From Fidelibacterota bacterium (GTDB lineage Bacteria > Fidelibacterota > JAANXI01), in NCBI GenBank assembly GCA_018263365.1, contig JAANXI010000019.1, positions 1-29,200 of the forward strand: DNA of 29,200 nt, given 5' to 3'. Shown here one piece after another: positions 7,518 to 15,574 of the stretch (positions are counted from its first letter, which is position 1; each line of letters begins with the position of its first letter). Both the position numbers and the translations under genes were made by a program. The notes beneath the pieces were generated by a model. That model was not told the DNA's origin and did no database searches. It saw nothing but the letters and a program-made list of their open reading frames with translations.

Positions 7518-7909
7518 TTACCTGAAATTTGCACATGGACCTTGCGTGTCCGCGGTCCATCGAATTCGCAAAAGAAAATCCCCTGCCACGTGCCTAACAC
7601 AAGACGTCCGTTGTCGATAATGATTTGTTCTGAGCATCCCACCAGACTCGATTTGATGTGCGAATCGCTGTTGCCCTCGGCGTGACGAAACCGGGGATCG
7701 TCATCAATCACATCATTGAGTTTCAGTGTGATGTCGTGTTTCACACTGGGATCGGCGTTTTCATTGATCGTAATTCCAGCCGTAGTATGTGGCGTATATA
7801 CAACACAGTTTCCGTTTTGCAGACCCGCATCCCGCACGATATTGTTGACTTTCCCGGTGATGTCGACGAGTTCATTCCGTTGACCTGTTGAGACGGTAAT
7901 AGTTTCCAC
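7514..7909 (-). CDS. yjbQ: YjbQ/UPF0047 family protein (secondary thiamine-phosphate synthase-like)
   Basis: This 131-residue soluble protein belongs to the YjbQ (UPF0047) family, single-domain beta-sandwich proteins. Some members show weak thiamine-phosphate synthase activity; the physiological role is unsettled. Conserved motifs are PHTTAGITINENADP (His41), HAEGNSDSHIKSSLVG (His76, His84) and LGTWQGIFFCEFDGPR, all typical of the family active-site pocket. The start is GTG at 7909, giving METITVSTG, which matches the usual N-terminus of the family. A GAAGGG lies about ten bases upstream on the minus strand. Its stop codon TAA (7514-7516) overlaps the mazG stop TAG (7515-7517) tail to tail, leaving no room for a terminator between them. 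Confidence 0.9.
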   Translation of the reverse strand: METITVSTGQRNELVDITGKVNNIVRDAGLQNGNCVVYTPHTTAGITINENADPSVKHDITLKLNDVIDDDPRFRHAEGNSDSHIKSSLVGCSEQIIIDNGRLVLGTWQGIFFCEFDGPRTRKVHVQISGN

Positions 7910-8209
7910 GGCTTCAATCCCTTCTCTCGAAAGTTGTCATTCCGAATTTGGTTGTAATGTATGGCTTGATACTGGAAACCTGAAACTCGATTTGAAGGTC
8001 GGGTAACATTTCCGGGATTTTTTTCTCCCCCTTACGAAGGGGGAGAATCAAAGAGGGGGTTGTATTGCGCACCCAAAACACGGACACGGTAAATCGCCTG
8101 ACATCTTATTCCGTAGACCCTAGACCCTTTTACCTTATAACCTTTCAGGGCTGTGTCTCACGTTTTTCAACTTTAACACTTGAACACACAAACACTATAA
8201 CACTGTTTT
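7910..8209. other. Noncoding gap with C/G-rich hairpin and AACACT-rich segment
   Basis: This 300-base gap separates two minus-strand genes and must hold the yjbQ promoter near its left end, though I cannot point to convincing boxes. It contains a C/G-rich hairpin at 8023-8047 followed by AGAGGGGG, and an A/C-rich low-complexity stretch at about 8169-8204 (AACACTTGAACACACAAACACT...). That stretch is flanked by two direct copies of TCACGTTTTTC (8158-8168 and 8210-8220), the second overlapping the stop codon of the next gene. Confidence 0.6.
8023..8047. repeat. Perfect 11-bp-stem C/G-rich hairpin
   Basis: TTCTCCCCCTT pairs with AAGGGGGAGAA around an ACG loop. A related but imperfect arrangement is at 144-187, where CTCCCTTT pairs with AAAGGGGAG and is followed by GGGAGAGGGG. 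T residues precede the hairpin rather than follow it on the plus strand, and on the minus strand it is followed by A residues, so it is not an intrinsic terminator in either direction. It is best read as a dispersed hairpin repeat. Confidence 0.65.
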
Positions 8210-9475
8210 TCACGTTTTTCGTTTCTGCTTTTTCGCCGCCGGAAAGAGGACGTTATTCAATATCAGGCGATATCCCGGGGAATTTTTGTGCAGACTCAAC
8301 TGAGTCGGTGGGTCGCCGACGAAGTGCTGGAAATCCTCCGGATCGTGTCCGCCGTAAAAGGTGAAGGTGCCTTTCCCCGCATTCCCATGGATGTACTTGA
8401 CGCGCTGTGTCCCTTCGAATTCGCCCATGATGACCACGTCGTCTTTGATGAATTTCCGGTTGAAACTCGTAGTCTGTCCCATGAAATCCTTCACAACGGC
8501 GACGTGATTCTGTGTCAGCATCGTTGGAACGGGATCATACTTGGCTGAGAACTCGAACAGGCTGAAGTAGTCACCCTCGGCGCCCCGGATCGGCGCGGAG
8601 TAACTCGGCGGGATATCGATATCCGAGTATTCGTACACCAACGGGTCCATCTCAAGGTGGAAACCCTCAAAGGCAAACGTCCTGGAAAAATCCAGCTTCT
8701 GTTGCGCATTCGGATCGGCGGGTGTGCCGTCGTAGACGCTGGCGGCGATGTCGACGTTTTGGGCGGATAACGCGATGTCGAAGGCATCCGTGGCCGAGCA
8801 CATGGCAAAGAGAAAGCCACCCTGGACGACGTACTCCTTGATCCGCGCCGCTACGGTTTTTTTCTGCACCTGCACCGATGGGAAACCGAGTCGTTCCGCC
8901 ATATTTTCGTATTCAATTTGCTGCTGGATATACCAGGGTGCTGTGTGATAATTCTTGTAGAATTTGCCGTACTGGCCCGTAAAATCCTCATGGTGCAGAT
9001 GCAGCCAGTCGTACTCCGAAAGTTCGCCGTCCAGCACACCCTCATCCCAGAGCGTCTCGTAATCGATCTCCGCGTAAGTGAGCGCCATGGTGACCGCATC
9101 ATCCCAGGGACGCTTATTCGGCGGCGTGTAAATGGCGATCTTCGGCGCTTTCTCCAGCAGCACCATATCCATGTTATTCTGATCGATGGTGGAATAAATT
9201 TGCGTTACTTGTCCCGGTGAGACCGTCTCAAACGTCACACCTCTTACCCGGCATTCCCGGGCGATACCATCGTGGTAATCGATGAGAAACGAGCCGCCGC
9301 GGTAATTCAGCAGCCACTCAACGTTGATCTGCTGTTTCAGCGTCCAGTAGGCCACGCCGTATGCCTTCAGATGATCGGTCTGGCTTAAATCCATGGGAAT
9401 CAACAGCTTCTGCTGGGCAAAGAGGCTGAGAGGTAAGAGAACTATGAGTAAAAGTATGACAAATAAACGCCGCAT
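8210..9475 (-). CDS. Secreted GATase/ThuA-like protein (family often labelled 'asparagine synthetase B')
   Basis: This is a 421-residue protein with a clear signal peptide (MRRLFVILLLIVLLPLSLFA-QQ), so it is exported. The N-terminal block HLKAYGVAYW...NYRGGSF is typical of a Bacteroidota-type family that databases often call asparagine synthetase B. However, there is no Ntn amidotransferase Cys2 and no ATP-pyrophosphatase domain, so that name looks wrong. The middle and C-terminal parts resemble a class I glutamine-amidotransferase/ThuA-like fold. A strand-turn GGFLFAMCSATD places Cys226 where a nucleophile would sit, and GKGTFTFYGGHDPEDF (about 367-382) supplies His377 and Glu380. Whether it is an enzyme or a binding protein is unknown. 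It is the last gene of the minus-strand operon, starting three bases after the TPR gene stop. Confidence 0.7.
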   Translation of the reverse strand: MRRLFVILLLIVLLPLSLFAQQKLLIPMDLSQTDHLKAYGVAYWTLKQQINVEWLLNYRGGSFLIDYHDGIARECRVRGVTFETVSPGQVTQIYSTIDQNNMDMVLLEKAPKIAIYTPPNKRPWDDAVTMALTYAEIDYETLWDEGVLDGELSEYDWLHLHHEDFTGQYGKFYKNYHTAPWYIQQQIEYENMAERLGFPSVQVQKKTVAARIKEYVVQGGFLFAMCSATDAFDIALSAQNVDIAASVYDGTPADPNAQQKLDFSRTFAFEGFHLEMDPLVYEYSDIDIPPSYSAPIRGAEGDYFSLFEFSAKYDPVPTMLTQNHVAVVKDFMGQTTSFNRKFIKDDVVIMGEFEGTQRVKYIHGNAGKGTFTFYGGHDPEDFQHFVGDPPTQLSLHKNSPGYRLILNNVLFPAAKKQKRKT

Positions 9476-9478
9476 AAA

Positions 9479-11470
9479 TTATGAAGTTTGCTGTTGAAGT
9501 TGCCGGATTCGCTGCCGGGCCTGCTGAGCCAGGATGCTACCCTGATGATTGATGAGAATCTGTTCATACCAGTGGATGGCCTCGGTGAAATTCTGCTCCT
9601 CCTGGTACATCTCGCCCAGCAGAAACATGGCCTGATCCTCGACGGCGGACTCTGAATAGTTATCAATGATTGTCGTCAGCCAGTTTCGTGCCTGTTCCCG
9701 CTGCTGTAGCATCCGCCCGAGTTGTGCGGACCGCAGGAGCGAGTATGGGGCAATGGGCGCATCTTTATCCAAATCGAGCACCCGGAGATAGGCCTTCTGG
9801 GCTTCGGTGATCTTATGTTGCTTCAGATAGAATTCGCCCGTAAAGAACTGTGTTAGCGTCGCAGTATCCGAGGCGGTTTTATTCTGCAACCCGGATTCAA
9901 TTACGGTCTGAATTTCGAGGATATCGTTGAACAATTCCGAGGAGAAAGGCACATCCATGTGGAGATTATTCAAGGCGGTCATGCCGGAATCGATATTCCC
10001 GGCGTATAACTCGGTCCCGGACTGGTAGAGTTGTATCGTATTAGCGATATGCTTGTTCTGCAACCTGACGCGATTCAGATTGTCATTCCAGTATTTTTGC
10101 GCCCGTCCGATATCGCCTTTCGCCAGATAACTCAATCCGATCTGCAGGTGGGCCTCTGCATACCGCGGATGATTCGGGGTTTCCACACAGCGCCTGAAGT
10201 AGTTCAGCGCCCGGTCAAAATCGTTGCCCAGCCGGAAATAAATTTCGCCGAGTCGATATTCTGCAGCTCGGGCTTCCCGCGTGTTCTGATGCCGGTTGAC
10301 AACGGAATCGTAATTGGCGACGACTTCGCTCAGCATCGGTCCGGCTTCTTCCGGAATAACCACAAAATTCAGATCCCAAAGGAGGTTGCGGTGAAACATG
10401 GTTATTCCGGAATCCTTGGAATATCTGTTCAGCAGGTCTTGGTAGGCCGCTTCGGCCAGGCCAAAGCGGAGTTTGGAGCGTTTTTCCGTGATGTCTGGAT
10501 TCGAGAGCAGTGTTTGGTATAAATCTTTGGCTCGCTGGTATTCGCCGTCTTTCAGAAAATCGTCGGCGACCTTTCGGCGATAGGCGCCGGGCGTCCCGTC
10601 TATTTCTTCCAGCTTCCGGTAATGCTCCAGCGCCTTGTCATACGCCTGAATCCGATACTGGTAATCCGCAAGCACCTGGTTAAGCCCTTTGTCATTGGGC
10701 TGATCTTTCAGAGCCGTTTCCAACACCGGAATGACCTGCTGGTGGACGTCCTCTTCATCGGGGAACCGTGACAGTTGCGATACAAGAAAATTGACGTTCC
10801 GATTCTTGTGCCGATAATAGCGGAGATACTCCTGAGTAGCCCGTTTATAGTTGAGCCGGGAGGAGAACACCGATCCCAGTTGTAATGCATAAAATGCAGG
10901 CCGCTTCAGCGTTGCACGGGCAGCGTTCGCCAGAGTATAGGCTTCCTCGAACAGACCGTTGCGGACCATCTCGCCCAGAATCATCTGGTAATTTCTGGTA
11001 TTTTTCCCCAGCGATTGCAGGATGCTTCGCCACTGGCGCAGAGCTTGCTCTTTGTCGTTCTGATTGTAAAAGACGGTTCCCAGTGTTACAAGGGAATTAA
11101 CATCCCGCGGATGCTCTTGCAAATACCGGGAAATGACCCCCTCAGCTCTGGAGAAATCACTCATCCGAATCAGGATATCCACGTAATGCATATAGACGTT
11201 CTGGTTATCAGGATACGATTCGTAAAGCGACCGATAAATTTTTGCGGCGTTTTCCAGATCACCCTGGCGCTCCAGCACCTGCGCCTGCCTGAGTTTGTTC
11301 TGAATGTCACCCTGGTTTTCCAATTTTTGCTGTGCAACTTCTGAGTTCCGTTGCAGCACACGGATTTGACTGTAGTTGTCTCCCGGCATTATAAAATTTA
11401 TTCCAAGGGCAAGAGCAGTTAGCAATATAAATCTCAAACCACTGCTGCTAAATTTGTAATCTCTTATCAT
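9479..11470 (-). CDS. Exported tetratricopeptide-repeat protein
   Basis: This 663-residue protein has an N-terminal hydrophobic segment (about 12-29, RFILLTALALGINFIMPG) that acts as a signal peptide or anchor, followed by TPR repeats over nearly its whole length. Examples are QGDLENAAKIYRSLYESYPD, SDFSRAEGVISRYLQEHP, NDKEQALRQWRSIL, GEYQRAKDLYQTLLSNP, NDFDRALNYFRRCVETP and QNFTEAIHWYEQILIN. Such proteins are periplasmic scaffolds. Its start ATG (11470) overlaps the stop of the DUF4175-like gene (ATGA), and it ends three bases before the GATase-like gene, so the three are co-translated. A scaffold role for the operon products is inferred from this context; the exact function is not known. Confidence 0.85.
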   Translation of the reverse strand: MIRDYKFSSSGLRFILLTALALGINFIMPGDNYSQIRVLQRNSEVAQQKLENQGDIQNKLRQAQVLERQGDLENAAKIYRSLYESYPDNQNVYMHYVDILIRMSDFSRAEGVISRYLQEHPRDVNSLVTLGTVFYNQNDKEQALRQWRSILQSLGKNTRNYQMILGEMVRNGLFEEAYTLANAARATLKRPAFYALQLGSVFSSRLNYKRATQEYLRYYRHKNRNVNFLVSQLSRFPDEEDVHQQVIPVLETALKDQPNDKGLNQVLADYQYRIQAYDKALEHYRKLEEIDGTPGAYRRKVADDFLKDGEYQRAKDLYQTLLSNPDITEKRSKLRFGLAEAAYQDLLNRYSKDSGITMFHRNLLWDLNFVVIPEEAGPMLSEVVANYDSVVNRHQNTREARAAEYRLGEIYFRLGNDFDRALNYFRRCVETPNHPRYAEAHLQIGLSYLAKGDIGRAQKYWNDNLNRVRLQNKHIANTIQLYQSGTELYAGNIDSGMTALNNLHMDVPFSSELFNDILEIQTVIESGLQNKTASDTATLTQFFTGEFYLKQHKITEAQKAYLRVLDLDKDAPIAPYSLLRSAQLGRMLQQREQARNWLTTIIDNYSESAVEDQAMFLLGEMYQEEQNFTEAIHWYEQILINHQGSILAQQARQRIRQLQQQTS

Positions 11471-14400
11471 TGATTATCCGAAGATTCGGCTCGCTGGATT
11501 TGGCTTAATTCATTGAAATATTCGCGGATTACGGTCTCGTAGGATCGCCCATAGCCTTCCCGTAGAGCGCGCTGCAAATCTTCTTGCAGCAAATTGCGCC
11601 GCTCGCCGTAATCGCCCGGCAAACCGGCGGGACCGGTGCGTGTCAGATCTTCGCCAACTTCCGACTCACGTTTTTTGCTGTAATCTCTCGTCCGCAGCGA
11701 TTTTGTGGCATCCAGCATCCGGGATAAAATCCGCTGCTGGCGCTCAATAGTTTCGCGGGTGAACCGGTTATTGCGCAGATCCTCTGCAACTTTTTCCATA
11801 TCCTGAGCCGCGCCTCTGAGATCGCCCATGGATTGCCCGCCGCCAGACTTCTTCATACTTTCCTGCATCTGCTGGAGCGATTGCCGGAGTCCCATCTGCT
11901 GCTGGGCCAACTGTTGCATGGCTTTTTGTCTCGCCAAAGATGGTGTATTGCTCTGTCCTAATTGCATGGACTGCTGATTTAGACCGCGCTGCTTACCGGC
12001 CATCTGCTGCATCTGCTTGAGATAGTTTTCAAAGCCGGTACTGCTGCCCTGAGACTGCAAACTGTTCATCGAATTCATAATCTGCTGGGCAGTCTCATTC
12101 AATGCGGCCATTGCTTTCGACTGGCTGTTCGATGCGCTTCTGGCGTTGCGATCGCTCAGGTTTTTCACAGAGTTTTGCATATTGGAAGCCGTCTTCCCAA
12201 GTGCTTTGCCCATATTCCGATTGACACCAAAGGTTTTTTGAGAGAGTTTTACAAGTTGTCCGACAGTCCGCTGCAGGTTCATCTGGAGGTCCTGCTGTTC
12301 ATCGGCCAGTTCACCCATCTTCGGGCTTTTCCCCTGGAGCGGGGCGGTACGCTGCTGGATATTTTCCTGCTGCTGGGACATGGACAACACATTCCGGAGC
12401 ACTGCCCTGAACTCCTTCATGATTTCATTCATCGTCTGCTGCTGCAATTTTTGCTGGGTCTGTTGCAGCTGCCGTGACAGGTTCTGTAGCTTCTGGCTGG
12501 ACTGCTGAGCTTGTTGTTGTCCCTGTTGCATTTGTCCCTGACTGAATGATTGTTGGGCCTGCCGCATCTGAGACGCAATCGAATCCATTTTGGCCTGAGA
12601 AAGCGCCTGCTTCATATCCTCGGAGGGCATCACCGGGAATTCCTCCATGGATTTTGCCAGGTCTTCCATCCGCTTTTCGGCGATGTCGTATTCGTCGGCC
12701 GCGACCTTTTCTTCCTGACTGAGGGCGTTGCGATCCGCACCGCTGGAATCGGCTTTGTTGGCAATGTTTTCCTGTCGGTCTGCCAAATCCTTGATGCGCT
12801 TTACGGCCTCCTGCATCTGCTGTTCAATTTTGACCCGTTTAAACAACTCCATCGCCCGGTCGATGTTTTCGCTGAGATTTTGCTCCGACTGCTGGAGGTC
12901 CTCCATCGCCTTGCGGACTTCCGTGGGGTCCGATTTGTCCATCGCCTCTTGGAGTTTTTTCAGCGCCTCCTCCAGTTCCGGCGTCATCACGTCCTTGAAC
13001 AACTGCTGCAATTCCTGATACTTTTTGGCCAGTTCCTCGTTGAATAATTCGTGCTTCTGACCTTCCTGAATCATCTGGTCGAGCTGCTTGCTGACCTCTT
13101 CCAGCTTCTTTTTCAGTTCCTCGTGCGATTTGACGATATTCTCCGCCTGCTGCTGTTGCTGCCAGTTGACCTCTTCCTTTTTCTTCATCTCCAGCGTCAG
13201 TTCATCCACCTGTTTCTTGATCTTCTGGATGGTCCGTTGGATTTCCTCGGCGTCCTCCATCGCCCCGGACTGCTGTTGCTGCGTCCTGGTAAACATATCA
13301 CTGAGCGACGGGAAGCGGGCCGTCTGAATGCGGCTGTAACTCACTTTGGGCCCGGACACTTGATCATTGTCCCAGAGTGCCGCCCGGTAGCGAACCATAT
13401 CCCTGGGGGACAGGTTGAGCGGATTCAAATCCCAGCGATGGGAATACTCGACGATTTTTTGATCGGTTTGGTCCAGCGGAAGCGTTGTCGATTTCCAGGT
13501 TGTATCGCCTTCGGCGGCAGCGGGTTTTTTAACCTGATATTGAATGGTAAGCCGGGAAAACCCAAAGTCGTCCTGCAATCGGAGCAGCAGCGGAATATGC
13601 AGCGCTTCACCCAAATCCACATCGCCCTGTGGCTGCAGTATTTCGATTCGGGGATACTCGTCCGATAGCGGCGTAATCCGATATTTCGCCGGGTTGGCGT
13701 TGGTGATATCCGAGTGATCGCGCAACCGGATGGTGAATTTGTCCGGCTGATCAATAGTAAACGCCGCCCGGATGGACGTCTCTTCCCGATCCATTTGAAC
13801 TGAGTTGCCGGTTTCGGAAAATGCCAGTTCCGCCGATTTGATCGGTTTGTTCGTCTGTCCTCGTAGCTCCACTTTCGTGCCCTTAAGCGCCACAATTTCC
13901 GTGGACGTAATTTCCTGATTTCGCGGCGACAACCCCGAATATCTCGGCGGAACCAACCGCATAGCCAGCGACTGCACCTGCGGACGGCTCAACACCTGCA
14001 CGCGGTACTTTTCCGAGTAAATCTCGTCCCAGCGATCCCACCAGTGCGGGGATTGCGCATGCACCTGGTAAGCAAAACTCTGTCTGATATTGCTAAAGGT
14101 ATGGCGAAATTGACCGGTGGAATCCTCGGAAAGTATGATCGTTTCCGAATCATTCGGTTCCGTGATCGTCAGCAGGGCTTCATCCGGGATTTCTCCGTTA
14201 ATTTTCACCGAGATGTCCACCGCGTCGGCATTTAGTACCTGAACGTTGCCTGGTTGTACTTCAAAGGTAAATGGCTGTGGAATTTCGTAGTGCGTATTGG
14301 GATGGAACAGGCGGCCGGCGCCGTCCAGCACGCTGCCGGTGAACGGCAGCCAAATAATGATCCAAAACCCCGCTACGGCAACCAGAGCTTTGCTCAGAAA

Positions 14401-14868
14401 TTTTCGGGTGTCGGTGGATACGGCATCTTTGGGATCAATATTATCTATGGCCTCGGAAACGGACTGAATGTTGGCCTGGATGAGATCTTTAGAATAGTGA
14501 TACTGCCGGCTTTCCCGTATTAGCGAGAGCGCATTACCGATTTGATCTCCAAGAAGCGGAAATTTTTGTCCGAGGCGTTTGGCCAGGGACATATCGGAGT
14601 ATTTCGCCGACCCGCCTGCCCCGAGAAATCCGACCCAAACGCTGGCGCCGAACAGCCCGAGTGCCACCGAACCGCCGATGATCCAGAGGAGTTGCGTCCG
14701 ACTGGTCTCGCTCAGGTACCACAGCGATTCCGCGGTGATAGCGATGCCAAGTAGCACCAGGCCGAAAATCAAGGCGCCGATGGCTCCGATGCGAAAATGT
14801 TCCGCCGCGAGATAGGTGCGGAATTTCCGAAGGACCTCTCTGATATGTTGTTCAGGCGTTTTGGACAT
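11467..14868 (-). CDS. Large DUF4175-like membrane protein with Gln-rich coiled coil
   Basis: This is an 1133-residue protein. Two membrane segments lie near the N-terminus (about 25-45 and 60-83) and a third at about 160-178 (LVAVAGFWIIIWLPFTG). An extracytoplasmic region of Ig/beta-rich character follows (about 185-530). A long helical, Gln/Met/Lys-rich coiled coil then runs from about 540 to 1050, with many QQ runs and repeats such as MQQGQQQAQQSSQKLQ. The C-terminus is charged. This layout fits the DUF4175 family of FCB bacteria and proteobacteria, which is commonly encoded near DUF4159, MoxR and DUF58 genes. No catalytic motif is visible. The gene is packed between DUF4159 (four-base gap) and the TPR gene (ATGA overlap). 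A structural or sensory role in the envelope is inferred only from topology and neighbours. Confidence 0.8.
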   Translation of the reverse strand: MSKTPEQHIREVLRKFRTYLAAEHFRIGAIGALIFGLVLLGIAITAESLWYLSETSRTQLLWIIGGSVALGLFGASVWVGFLGAGGSAKYSDMSLAKRLGQKFPLLGDQIGNALSLIRESRQYHYSKDLIQANIQSVSEAIDNIDPKDAVSTDTRKFLSKALVAVAGFWIIIWLPFTGSVLDGAGRLFHPNTHYEIPQPFTFEVQPGNVQVLNADAVDISVKINGEIPDEALLTITEPNDSETIILSEDSTGQFRHTFSNIRQSFAYQVHAQSPHWWDRWDEIYSEKYRVQVLSRPQVQSLAMRLVPPRYSGLSPRNQEITSTEIVALKGTKVELRGQTNKPIKSAELAFSETGNSVQMDREETSIRAAFTIDQPDKFTIRLRDHSDITNANPAKYRITPLSDEYPRIEILQPQGDVDLGEALHIPLLLRLQDDFGFSRLTIQYQVKKPAAAEGDTTWKSTTLPLDQTDQKIVEYSHRWDLNPLNLSPRDMVRYRAALWDNDQVSGPKVSYSRIQTARFPSLSDMFTRTQQQQSGAMEDAEEIQRTIQKIKKQVDELTLEMKKKEEVNWQQQQQAENIVKSHEELKKKLEEVSKQLDQMIQEGQKHELFNEELAKKYQELQQLFKDVMTPELEEALKKLQEAMDKSDPTEVRKAMEDLQQSEQNLSENIDRAMELFKRVKIEQQMQEAVKRIKDLADRQENIANKADSSGADRNALSQEEKVAADEYDIAEKRMEDLAKSMEEFPVMPSEDMKQALSQAKMDSIASQMRQAQQSFSQGQMQQGQQQAQQSSQKLQNLSRQLQQTQQKLQQQTMNEIMKEFRAVLRNVLSMSQQQENIQQRTAPLQGKSPKMGELADEQQDLQMNLQRTVGQLVKLSQKTFGVNRNMGKALGKTASNMQNSVKNLSDRNARSASNSQSKAMAALNETAQQIMNSMNSLQSQGSSTGFENYLKQMQQMAGKQRGLNQQSMQLGQSNTPSLARQKAMQQLAQQQMGLRQSLQQMQESMKKSGGGQSMGDLRGAAQDMEKVAEDLRNNRFTRETIERQQRILSRMLDATKSLRTRDYSKKRESEVGEDLTRTGPAGLPGDYGERRNLLQEDLQRALREGYGRSYETVIREYFNELSQIQRAESSDNQ

Positions 14869-14872
14869 TTTT

Positions 14873-15550
14873 CTAGTGTGTTAATGCGTAAAGGATGATG
14901 TTCGTTCCCATCTGAAGCGCAGCTTCGTGTTTCGCCAGCGGATCATTGTGGACGTCCGTATCTTCCCAGCCGTCACCGAGGTCCGTCTCGATAGTGTAAA
15001 ACACAATAAGGCGGCCGTCGTGGAAAATGCCGAACCCTTTGGGCGGCTTCCCATCATGCTTGTGTATCTTCGGCAAGCCGTTCGGAAAATCGTATTTGAT
15101 ATGGTAAATCGGATGGTCGTATGGGAGTTCAACGAATTCTTTGTTGGGGAAGACTTTTTTCATCTCCCGGCGAAACGATTCATCCATGCCGTAATTGTCG
15201 TCAGCGTGGAGAAATCCACCGGTAGTAAGATATCGCCGCAAACGCTGCACATCTGATTCAGAAAACCGAACATTACCGTGACCTGTCATATAGAAATATG
15301 GATACAGAAAAAGTTGTGGATCCTGGGGCTTGAGTCGAACTTCTTCCGGGCGCACTTTGATATCCGTGTTTTCCTGCAAAAAATTAATCAAGTTCGGGAG
15401 CGAACTGGGATCGCTGTACCAGTCGCCGCCGCCGTCGTAATGCAAACGGGCTATAGCGAAATCGTACGGCTGATCCTGCGCCGTAACGGTAACCAGCATT
15501 CCCAGCAGAAATATAACGCCAATGCCAAATTTGAAATATTTTGAAATCAT
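14873..15550 (-). CDS. DUF4159 domain-containing exported protein
   Basis: This 225-residue protein has a signal peptide (about 1-25, IGVIFLLGMLVTVTAQ) followed by a single DUF4159 domain. Recognisable blocks are FAIARLHYDGGGDWYSDPSS (31-50), FYMTGHGNVRFS (86-97), LTTGGFLHADDNYG (108-121) and PKGFGIFHDGRLIVFYT. DUF4159 is predicted to have a class I glutamine-amidotransferase-like fold, but the usual nucleophile position carries HADD rather than Cys, so a binding role is more likely than amidotransferase activity. It lies four bases upstream of the DUF4175-like gene, an arrangement seen in many genomes, and 24 bases after the DUF456 stop. Function is unknown. Confidence 0.85.
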   Translation of the reverse strand: MISKYFKFGIGVIFLLGMLVTVTAQDQPYDFAIARLHYDGGGDWYSDPSSLPNLINFLQENTDIKVRPEEVRLKPQDPQLFLYPYFYMTGHGNVRFSESDVQRLRRYLTTGGFLHADDNYGMDESFRREMKKVFPNKEFVELPYDHPIYHIKYDFPNGLPKIHKHDGKPPKGFGIFHDGRLIVFYTIETDLGDGWEDTDVHNDPLAKHEAALQMGTNIILYALTH

Positions 15551-15574
15551 GATTCAGATATTAGCAAATAGGAA

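Noticed and set aside
8018..8047. Intrinsic terminator at the C/G-rich hairpin
   Set aside because: The T-run lies before the stem on the plus strand and becomes an A-run after the stem on the minus strand, so neither direction has the stem-then-U-tract order.
8065..8364. Plus-strand frame across the AACACT tract
   Set aside because: It runs through low-complexity sequence and into the antisense of the GATase-like gene, with no domain.
8210..9475. Naming the gene asparagine synthetase
   Set aside because: No N-terminal nucleophile Cys, no glutaminase fold of the Ntn type and no ATP-pyrophosphatase loop are present, and the protein has a signal peptide.
13051..13668. 205-codon plus-strand Leu-rich frame opposite the DUF4175-like gene
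   Set aside because: Gln/Lys/Glu-rich coding on the minus strand naturally reads as Leu/Phe-rich on the complement. The coding strand has far better family support.
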